Assembly: GCA_027310795.1 (NCBI GenBank)
Contig: DAIDAD010000006.1
Span: forward strand, 1-12,336
From: Candidatus Micrarchaeaceae archaeon
GTDB taxonomy: Archaea > Micrarchaeota > Micrarchaeia > Micrarchaeales > CABMGC01
Direction of reading: 5' to 3'
DNA: 12,336 nt
Shown here: positions 1 to 5,723 of the stretch, one piece after another
Layout of the letters: the number at the start of each line of letters is the position of its first letter
How positions within the stretch are numbered: position 1 is the stretch's first letter
Notes under the pieces: generated by a model
What the model was told of the DNA's origin: nothing
Database searches by the model: none
The model's input: the letters and a program-made list of their open reading frames with translations, nothing else
Made by a program: the position numbers and the translations under genes

Positions 1-9
1 GAACTTGTT

Positions 10-219
10 ATGCCTACTCCAAATTCTATAAGGCTTAGAGAAGCTCTTAAAGAATCGATAAGGTGTAATCCTGCTGATGCGCTTATGCTGTCTGGCGGAG
101 TAGATTCTAGTACTTTGGCAGCTCTTGATCCTAAAGTAAAAGCGTATACCACTTCATTAAGAGAGGTAGGGGATGATATTGTATATGGAGAACGTGTTTA
201 TCAACATTTAAAAATATAA
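10..219 (+). pseudogene. Asparagine-synthase-type ATPase fragment (truncated)
   Basis: The 69 residues match the start of the ATP-pyrophosphatase (PP-loop) domain of asparagine synthase-related proteins. The P-loop motif LSGGVDSSTLAAL is at about residues 27-39, followed by KAYTTSL and a VYGERVYQHLKI stretch that corresponds to the family's 'D..YAe.vA.hLgi' segment. The frame then meets TAA at 217-219, where a complete domain would continue for well over 150 residues with the Mg- and substrate-binding parts. Reading the two other frames past the stop gave no recognisable continuation, so a deletion or decay seems likelier than a single frameshift. The frame is open to base 1 (codons GAA CTT GTT precede the ATG), so the true start may lie outside the window, and a glutaminase domain could precede it. 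Base composition is more AT-rich than in the rest of the window. A functional short protein is possible but unlikely. Confidence 0.6.
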
Positions 220-228
220 ATTGTTTGT

Positions 229-483
229 GTGGTCAGCATAGTAAGAACGTCAAAAAAAGACAAACTTTCAATAGAAAGTAGAGCTTTAACGATATCTAAG
301 ATGCTAGATAGATCTGATAGGTGGGAAGAATGTGTGCTAGAAGCAGTGGACCTTGAGCGTGAAGGAAACTCAAGGGATGCAGTTTCTTTGCTTAGGGCAG
401 CTGAAAGGAAATTCCCTAATGACATACATTACCTGCACAAAAACCTTTTTGAGATGATGAGAAGGCAGAAAGGCATGAGCTAG
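229..483 (+). CDS. Small hypothetical protein with one TPR-like repeat
   Basis: This 84-residue ORF starts at GTG and lies in the same frame as the preceding asparagine-synthase fragment, from which one TAA codon separates it. I do not recognise a family. The C-terminal half, from about LEREGNSRDAVSLL to FPNDIHYLHKNLF, has the spacing of one tetratricopeptide helix-turn-helix (small residue, Ala, then P-N-D between helices). The N-terminal part is basic and unremarkable. There is no convincing Shine-Dalgarno or TATA box at the GTG; an ATG at 301 is an alternative start. It may be an independent small protein, or the tail of a larger decayed gene that once included the upstream fragment. It ends 13 bases short of the discriminator end of the tRNA gene, which is on the other strand. 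Confidence 0.35.
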   Translation: MVSIVRTSKKDKLSIESRALTISKMLDRSDRWEECVLEAVDLEREGNSRDAVSLLRAAERKFPNDIHYLHKNLFEMMRRQKGMS

Positions 484-496
484 ATTTCTGCAGGGA

Positions 497-571
497 TGGG
501 CCCGGAGAGATTTGAACTCTCGGCCTTTCGATTATCAGTCGAACGCTCCAACCAGGCTAAGCTACGGGCCC
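497..571 (-). tRNA. tRNA-Ile (anticodon GAU)
   Basis: The reverse complement folds as a complete 75-nt cloverleaf. The acceptor stem GGGCCCG pairs with CGGGCCC, with A as discriminator. The anticodon arm is TTCGA-CTGATAA-TCGAA with anticodon GAT at 536-534, and the T arm is GAGAG-TTCAAAT-CTCTC. CCA is not encoded (the next bases are TCC). No intron is needed to form the anticodon stem. It reads AUC and AUU; the many ATA codons in this window need a different tRNA. It lies 34 nt downstream of the Nudix-glycosylase gene on the same strand, so read-through from that operon is possible. Its 3' end points at the AT-rich segment 1-490, a typical arrangement at integration sites. Confidence 0.95.
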
Positions 572-605
572 ATGCGCCTTCGTTAATAGTTGATACCAAT
601 TCCTT

Positions 606-1565
606 TTAATCCTTTTTCAATTCCTGTGCAAGCGCTGCCAAGTCCTTTGCAAACGCGGCTGAGTTCTTAGGGAACCTCAGCACGGCAGACGGATGCAGAG
701 TTATCATGTATTTTATGCCGTTCCTTTCTATGAATCTGCCGTGAACACTGTTTATTCCGCTGATTCCAAGGATGGTCTTTGCGGCTATCCTTCCGAGGAT
801 GAGTATGTACTTCGGCCTTATTATCGAAATCTGCTTCCTGAGGAATGTATTGCACAGGCTTATCTCATGGTTTGTCGGCTCCCTGTTCTTGAACGGGAAG
901 AACTGCACAGTGCTTGTTATGTATATGCAATTCCTTTTCATCCCTGCATCCTTGAGGAATCTGTCGAGCAGCATGCCACTCCTTCCAACAAAAGGCCTGC
1001 GTGCAGTGTCTTCCATGGCGCCAGGGGCCTGCCCTATGAGCATGAGCCTTGCATTTAACGGACCCGCGCCTGGCACGAAGTTCCTGGACAGTTGCCATGT
1101 GCTTTCCTTTCTTGGCAGGTTTGCATACTCTGCATTCAACTCTGCAATTGCCTCTATTCTGTTTATGTAATCCGTTACTTCAGGCAGTATTTCCAGCAGG
1201 TCCTTGTATTTCAGGAGCTTCCCTGCATTTTTGATGTCGCACCAGACATAGCCCTTGTGCTCCTTTGATATTGTGACTTTGCCAGTCCTTGTTTTTGAGA
1301 TGAAGAATTTCACCTTCTTTGCAACCCTTTCCTTTTTTCTTGTGAAAAAATAGCTGTTCGTCACCGAGAAATATGGCATCAATTCCGCGTCTATGCCTGT
1401 CTCTTCCTTTATCTCACGCACTGCCGCTTCTTCTGCGCTCTCCCCTTTTTCTATGTGGCCTTTCGGCAGGTCGTATGCGCTGCCTTTCCTTCTAAGGACA
1501 AGAAGGAGCATTCCAGAGCCGGTTTTCCTGTATATGAATGCACCTGCAGAATACTCATGGATCAT
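606..1565 (-). CDS. Nudix hydrolase fused to a family-4-like uracil-DNA glycosylase domain
   Basis: A 319-residue two-domain protein. Residues 1-130 form a Nudix domain of the diadenosine-tetraphosphatase-like type. Its Nudix box at 36-58 keeps every signature position (G36, E42, R50-E51, E54-E55, G57), and EHKGYVW (102-108) is a typical Ap4A-hydrolase element. Residues ~150-319 resemble family 4 uracil-DNA glycosylase: FVPGAGPLNARLMLIGQAPG (163-182), RPFVGRSGMLLDRFL (190-204), NREPTNHEI and the C-terminal HPSAVLRFP (291-299). Family 4 normally has four Fe-S cysteines; only C238 is visible at an equivalent place, and the others appear replaced (finding). The ATG at 1565 is chosen because it overlaps the upstream TGA as ATGA and has GGTG (1574-1571) five bases before it. 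An open frame runs back to 1685 but lies inside the upstream gene. Likely roles are nucleotide-pool sanitation and base-excision repair; the substrate of either half is not provable here. Confidence 0.85.
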   Translation of the reverse strand: MIHEYSAGAFIYRKTGSGMLLLVLRRKGSAYDLPKGHIEKGESAEEAAVREIKEETGIDAELMPYFSVTNSYFFTRKKERVAKKVKFFISKTRTGKVTISKEHKGYVWCDIKNAGKLLKYKDLLEILPEVTDYINRIEAIAELNAEYANLPRKESTWQLSRNFVPGAGPLNARLMLIGQAPGAMEDTARRPFVGRSGMLLDRFLKDAGMKRNCIYITSTVQFFPFKNREPTNHEISLCNTFLRKQISIIRPKYILILGRIAAKTILGISGINSVHGRFIERNGIKYMITLHPSAVLRFPKNSAAFAKDLAALAQELKKD

Positions 1566-3070
1566 CTGGACACCAGTGAGTTGAATATGCAGTACTTGTT
1601 GTTTATTTCTGAGAGCTCTGATGAGTTGTAAGTGGCGCCGTTGCCTATGTTGAGCATTAATGAATGCCAGTCCACTGCTGCACACGCCTTAGGCGTTATC
1701 GCTGAGAACAGCCCTTCTGGAATTATCGCATACTCCTCGACTATTGTGTAGTTGTACTGTCCTGCCTGGTAGATTGCGCTCCTCTTAAACAGCGAGAGGT
1801 ACGTGTTGTTTGAATATGCCAAGGCGTACGATGTCACTGAACCGGATGCGTTCATGAACAGGTATGATTGTTCGATCTTCGATTTTTTCACAAGCCTGCT
1901 TATTGCGCTGTCTTCCGGCCTTGAAAGCGTTACAAGCATTGTGTTCATGCTTGTGGTGCTCTTGTTGTAGATGAGCAGCCCTGCAAGGGTGTTGTTGTCA
2001 TATATGATTATCTCGCTCGTATAGTTCTTCATGTGTATTGCGCTGTTGAAGAAGCGCACGGTGTAATTTTGAGAGAAGTTGAAATTCTGGCTAAGGGAAA
2101 GGTTCATCGGAGAGATGTATGAATTGCCGTAGCTGAATATTAGGTAGTATATGACCGCGCATGCGATGAGAACTGCGGGCGCATATGCATATATGCTGCT
2201 TCTCTCTGATTTTGCAGGGTTGAATCCCGGCAGGCGAAGCCCGTATCTGGACGCTGCAAGAATCATGACTATTATCGATATATAGAACAGCAGTACGCCT
2301 GCGAACTCGTGTATCGAGAGAATAGTCTGCGATGGCCCGTATGTGAACCATGCTGCTGTTATCGCAGACATGCGTATTATGTTCAGCACAAGAAGCAGCA
2401 GTACGCCTGAGGTGAGCCATGTCGCCTTGCTGCTTGTTTTGCCGTCGTAGAAATACGCTATGGGAAGCAACAGGAAGAACAAACCGAATACCGCGCCTAG
2501 GCCTACGCACGATTGTCCTATTCCTATGCTCGCGTTGTTCAGGGTTATTGTTATCGGCGGTGAGAACTGCAGTGCAGGGATTATGAGCTTCTCTATCTCG
2601 AATACGAGTATACTGTTTACCTCTGTGAAGAACTGGTTCTGCACCAGCAATGGAAGCAGCACCAGCGGCGATGCGAATATTGAGTATATTATTATACCTT
2701 TGAAATTGCTTATCCTCTTTATCCCGAAGGCCATTATCACGAACGATGCTATGAAGAATGGCAGCATCAGAAGCCCGACGTCAAACGCGGAGAATTCAAA
2801 AGACAGTGCGACCTTTATGTAGAGCGTGAATATTGTTGCTGCGGCAAAAACGATCAGCCCGCAGATGATGTCTTTTGCAGATACCTGCGGCAGTATGGGC
2901 TCCCTAAGCTTGAGTATGAAGAATATAGGGAGCATCAGCAGCGGTATGATTATGTATGTTGAAGGATCGGTGTCGCTTATGCCCTGCGGCAGGTATGCCA
3001 TTGCAGATGCAATTATTATGAGAAGCGCTACGACTATCGCAATAGTTGATCCAGTGCCGCTTCTCTTCAT
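1562..3070 (-). CDS. Archaeosortase/exosortase-family membrane transpeptidase with sequon-rich C-terminal domain
   Basis: A 502-residue polytopic membrane protein. About eight hydrophobic segments lie between residues 8 and 272, with a further one at ~295-313. The exosortase/archaeosortase catalytic triad is visible in order and in the right spacing: C188 in QSCVGLG, R233 in LNIIRMS, and H254 in SIHEFAG. In this family the Cys cleaves C-terminal sorting signals of surface proteins and is thought to transfer them to lipid. After the last membrane segment, residues ~315-502 form an apparently external domain with ten N-X-S/T sequons (N323, 331, 335, 349, 359, 369, 407, 421, 440, 482) and cysteines at 463 and 494; I do not recognise its fold. 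The substrate tag is unknown and no tagged protein is seen in the window. It is the first gene of a pair and overlaps the next gene by ATGA. No strong TATA box sits at leaderless distance; TTTAAATA at 3151-3144 is a possible promoter with a ~50-nt leader. Confidence 0.8.
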   Translation of the reverse strand: MKRSGTGSTIAIVVALLIIIASAMAYLPQGISDTDPSTYIIIPLLMLPIFFILKLREPILPQVSAKDIICGLIVFAAATIFTLYIKVALSFEFSAFDVGLLMLPFFIASFVIMAFGIKRISNFKGIIIYSIFASPLVLLPLLVQNQFFTEVNSILVFEIEKLIIPALQFSPPITITLNNASIGIGQSCVGLGAVFGLFFLLLPIAYFYDGKTSSKATWLTSGVLLLLVLNIIRMSAITAAWFTYGPSQTILSIHEFAGVLLFYISIIVMILAASRYGLRLPGFNPAKSERSSIYAYAPAVLIACAVIYYLIFSYGNSYISPMNLSLSQNFNFSQNYTVRFFNSAIHMKNYTSEIIIYDNNTLAGLLIYNKSTTSMNTMLVTLSRPEDSAISRLVKKSKIEQSYLFMNASGSVTSYALAYSNNTYLSLFKRSAIYQAGQYNYTIVEEYAIIPEGLFSAITPKACAAVDWHSLMLNIGNGATYNSSELSEINNKYCIFNSLVSR

Positions 3071-3163
3071 TGTTGCACCATTTGTCCTCAGCCGATATGG
3101 ACTTCATCATATTTCAGCAGTTACTCTTGTCTTCATAGGACATTATTTAAATGTAGACAAGGA

Positions 3164-3171
3164 TTATATAG
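3164..3171 (+). promoter_or_regulatory. TATA box for archaease operon
   Basis: TTATATAG is centred about 31 nt before the archaease ATG at 3199. That spacing predicts transcription starting at or just before the start codon, so the transcript is probably leaderless. It lies in the 128-bp divergent gap shared with the archaeosortase gene. Confidence 0.6.
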
Positions 3172-3198
3172 TGTTCTAATGAATTTCTGTGGTTCTGC

Positions 3199-3639
3199 AT
3201 GCGTGGGAAAAAGTTCAAGTATGTGAGCCATACCGCAGACATGGCTTTTGTTGCAAAAGGAGACAGCATAGAGGATTGCATAGAGAATGCGTGCGCAGCG
3301 CTTCTCAATTACATGCTCGACCTGGAACGGATAAAGAAGAACACTGCAGTGGTGAAAAGCATTCTCATAAGGGAGAGCGCAGGCAGTCCTGAATACCTCA
3401 CCTGGTTCACATTGGAACACGTGCTTGAAGAGATAGACGAAAAGAACCTTAATGCATTTGAATTAAGAGTGGAGAGGTTTTTCGAAAAAGGCGATAAGCT
3501 GAACGTGTATGCAAGGCTGTATTACAAGGCATTCGATGGGGACTGCACCCTGATGAGGGTCAAGGCTGTGACACCTCATGGAATGAAGATGATGAAGAAA
3601 GGGGAGGAGTACAGCATAAAGGTAATAGCAGATGTCTAG
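3199..3639 (+). CDS. Archaease (RtcB RNA-ligase activator)
   Basis: A 146-residue protein, the usual length for archaease. Diagnostic parts are the N-terminal KYVSHTADMAFVAKG segment with the conserved His-Thr-Ala-Asp (residues 11-14), EDCIENACAALLNYM, an acidic central region, KAVTPHGMKMM near residues 122-132, and the C-terminal IKVIADV ending in the conserved Asp-containing strand. Acidic residues of this family bind a divalent metal. Archaease speeds guanylylation and turnover of RtcB, the ligase that joins tRNA exons and repairs broken RNA. rtcB is not in this window. The start is supported by the TATA box at leaderless spacing. It is the first gene of a two-gene operon with the methyltransferase eight bases downstream; the two products have no obvious shared function. 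Confidence 0.92.
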   Translation: MRGKKFKYVSHTADMAFVAKGDSIEDCIENACAALLNYMLDLERIKKNTAVVKSILIRESAGSPEYLTWFTLEHVLEEIDEKNLNAFELRVERFFEKGDKLNVYARLYYKAFDGDCTLMRVKAVTPHGMKMMKKGEEYSIKVIADV

Positions 3640-3642
3640 GTG
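3638..3642 (+). promoter_or_regulatory. Shine-Dalgarno AGGTG for the methyltransferase
   Basis: AGGTG overlaps the archaease stop codon and lies five bases before the ATG at 3648. It matches the usual archaeal 16S tail complement and fixes the start of the downstream gene. It contrasts with the apparently leaderless first gene. Confidence 0.6.
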
Positions 3643-3647
3643 CACTT

Positions 3648-4337
3648 ATGTCCAAAAGGATACACGATCTATTTACAAGGATATACATGCGCTACGACTT
3701 CATGAACCATCTTTTCAGCATGGACATGGACAAGCTCTGGCGCAGGCGCGCAGAGCTGATTGCGTTGTCCGACAGCAGATGCAGGAATATAATAGACATA
3801 GGCGCTGGCACGGGCGACCTTTCAATAGGCATAGCGCTGAGGGCGAGGCGCATGCAAAGGAAAGTGAATATAGAAGCTGTCGACATAAATGAGAGGATGA
3901 TGACACTCGGAAGGAGGAAGGCCGGAGAGAAGGGGCTGAACAGCATAAGGTTTGCAAAAGGCGATGTGCTGAGGCTGAAGTACGGCAATAATGAATTTGA
4001 CACTGCCGTTTCAGCTTTCGTGCTTAGGAACCTTGACGATTTCGGCAGGTTCGCAAAGGAGCTGCACCGCATCATTTCCCCTGGTGGAAGGATAGTGCTG
4101 CTGGACATGGCGTTGCCAGGCGGCGCTGCAAGGCATTTCTTCATCGCCTATTTCAAGGTTATGCAGGCGATAGGCAGGCTTGTAGACCCTGAAGCTTACG
4201 AATGGCTAACAGGAAGCGTTGCAAGATATGACAAGCATAAAGCCGCGTCAGTTCTCAGGAAGAGCGGCTTTGCCGATGTAAAGGTTGCGAATGTTTTTCC
4301 AGGAGTGGCTTTCATAATAACAGGCAGACGTCAGTAG
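3648..4337 (+). CDS. UbiE/MenG-like SAM-dependent methyltransferase
   Basis: A 229-residue class I methyltransferase of the UbiE/COQ5 type. The N-terminus has the family's RIYMRYDFMNHLFSMDMDKLW pattern (compare 'ia.rYDlmN.llSlglhrlW'). Motif I, IIDIGAGTGDLS, is at 48-59, the acidic ribose-binding residue is D79 in EAVDI, KGDVLRL is at 104-110, and SAFVLRNLDD (122-131) matches the UbiE signature 'sFGLRNv.d'. ISPGGRIVLLDM follows at 143-154. Family members C-methylate demethylmenaquinone or ubiquinone precursors, so a role in respiratory quinone synthesis is the best guess; archaeal homologues may act on other substrates. It sits eight bases behind archaease, with its own Shine-Dalgarno. Its last seven bases overlap the 3' end of the convergent polyprenyl synthase gene. 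Confidence 0.8.
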   Translation: MSKRIHDLFTRIYMRYDFMNHLFSMDMDKLWRRRAELIALSDSRCRNIIDIGAGTGDLSIGIALRARRMQRKVNIEAVDINERMMTLGRRKAGEKGLNSIRFAKGDVLRLKYGNNEFDTAVSAFVLRNLDDFGRFAKELHRIISPGGRIVLLDMALPGGAARHFFIAYFKVMQAIGRLVDPEAYEWLTGSVARYDKHKAASVLRKSGFADVKVANVFPGVAFIITGRRQ

Positions 4338-5170
4338 CTGTACAGGAGCTGCGCGTACTCCGAAAACATCTGAGACGCCTTTTTGTTCTTGAGTGAAGAC
4401 AGCCCTTCCTTTATGTATATCTGCATCATCTCCTCGGCTTCGCGCGCGGCCTCTGCTTTCGGCAGGCCCTTCGATTCTGCGATTGTTATCACCGCATTCG
4501 GCTTTTTCGCCTTTGCAGGGCTTGTCTTGTAGTCCGATATGTCGTCCTTTATCTGGAATGCTGTGCCGAAGTTTATCCCAAAATCATAGAACTGCGAAGC
4601 GCTGCTGGACTTCCTGTGTATGGCAACTGACGCGCACGATGCACCTATCAGAGACGCGCTCTTCAGCCTCGCTATTTCCAGATAGTCTATGATGTTCGGG
4701 GTTCTGCCTCTCTTCTGGAATGAATAGTCAAGAATCTCCCCTGCGCACATCTCAAGCGCCGCGTTTGCCATCGAATCCATAACCTGCTTTCCGTATGCAG
4801 ATGAGAACTGTATAGCTTTTGATATCAGTGCATCGCCGCTGAGTATCGCCGCCTCTGTGCCGAACTTCGCATGCACCGATGGAACTCCCCTGCGCATCTT
4901 GTCGCCGTCGATTATGTCGTCATGTATGAGCGATGATGTGTGCAGCAGCTCTGCGGCTGTTGCAAGGTCCACATAATAATCAGGGTCTGCGCCCATCGCA
5001 TATGCAGACAAAAGGACGAGCGTGGGCCTGAGATACTTGCCCTTCCTGCCAAGAAGATGCGATGAAGGATCGTACAGGTGCTTGTTCACAAAGTCTTTCT
5101 TGCCGAGTGCAAGCAACAGTCCGTGCACTGATGATACGCCCTTCGAAACGCTTTGTGGGACATGTATCAT
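4331..5170 (-). CDS. Polyprenyl diphosphate synthase (trans, IspA/GGPPS family)
   Basis: With the ATG at 5170 the protein has 279 residues. It condenses isopentenyl diphosphate onto an allylic diphosphate. Both aspartate-rich motifs are intact: DDIID at 84-88, followed by the RRGVPSVH tail (93-100), and DDISD at 209-213. GKYLRP (44-49) is the substrate-binding loop. The residue five places before the first motif is Ser79, where archaeal geranylgeranyl synthases carry an aromatic residue; by established chain-length rules this suggests a product longer than C20 (inference). Start choice: a weak GGT lies six bases before ATG 5170 and homology begins soon after. Upstream in-frame starts at 5215, 5230 (ATG) and 5260 (TTG) would add residues that look non-coding. 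It converges on the UbiE-like gene with a seven-base overlap. Confidence 0.88.
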   Translation of the reverse strand: MIHVPQSVSKGVSSVHGLLLALGKKDFVNKHLYDPSSHLLGRKGKYLRPTLVLLSAYAMGADPDYYVDLATAAELLHTSSLIHDDIIDGDKMRRGVPSVHAKFGTEAAILSGDALISKAIQFSSAYGKQVMDSMANAALEMCAGEILDYSFQKRGRTPNIIDYLEIARLKSASLIGASCASVAIHRKSSSASQFYDFGINFGTAFQIKDDISDYKTSPAKAKKPNAVITIAESKGLPKAEAAREAEEMMQIYIKEGLSSLKNKKASQMFSEYAQLLYSY

Positions 5171-5255
5171 ATTAATACCATCTAAATTTATGCTCGGAAT
5201 ATGGCTGCGGCACATTTTGTGCAACGTCATGTCGTTTGCTGTTATGTTGTGTATT

Positions 5256-5276
5256 ACCAATATTCAACCTATCGGT
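5256..5276. promoter_or_regulatory. Possible operator: 7-7-7 imperfect dyad next to a TATA box
   Basis: ACCAATA (5256-5262) and TATCGGT (5270-5276) are inverted copies with one mismatch in seven, separated by seven bases. The dyad abuts the minus-strand TATA box and covers the expected transcription start. Repressors of archaeal promoters often bind there. It could also be chance. Confidence 0.35.
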
Positions 5277-5285
5277 TTATAATTG
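5277..5285 (-). promoter_or_regulatory. TATA box, probably for the polyprenyl synthase gene
   Basis: On the minus strand the sequence reads AATTATAAA. Initiation about 26 nt downstream would fall near 5254, giving a leader of roughly 80 nt to the ATG at 5170, or about 24 nt to the ATG at 5230. It begins about 10 bases past the DUF192 stop codon. Confidence 0.5.
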
Positions 5286-5295
5286 TGACACAGGC

Positions 5296-5721
5296 TCAGA
5301 GCCCTTTCAGCCCGATGATATCCCCAGCCATTGTGCCGGACGAATCGGCAAACCCGCTGCGCACTTCTATAGCATACATCACTGGTTTTTTTGGCCTGTA
5401 GCTGCCTGCGCTGAAAAAAGATTCCGCAGGCTCTGCTCTTTTTGTTATATCGACTATTCGGCTGTTCTTATCTAACCATAATATGTCTATGCTGAAGCGC
5501 ATGTTCATCATCCAGAATGAGTACCGCTTCTCGGAGCTGAACACGAACAGCATCCCCTTGTTGTCGGAAAGCCGCCGCCTGTACATGAGTCCCTTTGCCC
5601 TTTTGTAGCTGTCGTCTGCAATTTCAAGAGTAATCTTTTGTTTTCCTATCCTTGTATTTATTGTTTTGTATTTTTTATCCGAGAATAGCCTTAGGATTCC
5701 GAGTAGTGCCCCTTCGCCCAT
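5296..5721 (-). CDS. DUF192 family protein
   Basis: A 141-residue protein, mostly one DUF192 domain. The family pattern is clear: EIADDSYKRAKGLMYRRRL (33-51), GMLFVFSSEKRYSFWMMNM (56-74), SIDILWLDKNSRIVDI (77-92), and near the C-terminus YAIEVRSGFADSSG (116-129) and GDII. The biochemical role of DUF192 is not established. Bacterial members are often secreted; this one has only a weakly hydrophobic N-terminus, so I would not call a signal peptide. The ATG at 5721 lies two bases after the aldehyde dehydrogenase TGA, with GGT five bases ahead of the ATG. A TTG at 5727 overlapping that stop is an alternative that adds two residues. It is the second gene of the pair and probably depends on the dehydrogenase promoter. 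Confidence 0.85.
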   Translation of the reverse strand: MGEGALLGILRLFSDKKYKTINTRIGKQKITLEIADDSYKRAKGLMYRRRLSDNKGMLFVFSSEKRYSFWMMNMRFSIDILWLDKNSRIVDITKRAEPAESFFSAGSYRPKKPVMYAIEVRSGFADSSGTMAGDIIGLKGL

Positions 5722-5723
5722 AG

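Noticed and set aside
217..219. In-frame TAA as possible recoding (read-through joining the two ORFs at 10-483)
   Set aside because: The downstream ORF does not continue the asparagine-synthase domain, and no recoding structure is evident; decay is simpler.
264..279. Small hairpin ACTTTC-AATA-GAAAGT
   Set aside because: A six-pair stem in AT-rich sequence inside a possible ORF, without a following T-run; likely chance.
693..1170. Plus-strand open frames opposite the Nudix-glycosylase gene
   Set aside because: They are shadows of a well-conserved minus-strand gene and match no protein family I recognise.
1566..1685. 40-residue N-terminal extension of the Nudix-glycosylase protein
   Set aside because: It lies wholly inside the archaeosortase coding region. 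The ATGA overlap with GGTG in front of it gives a better start at 1565.
2460..3179. Two plus-strand open frames opposite the archaeosortase gene
   Set aside because: Low-complexity, Ser/Ile-rich translations with no family features, antisense to a gene with an intact catalytic triad.
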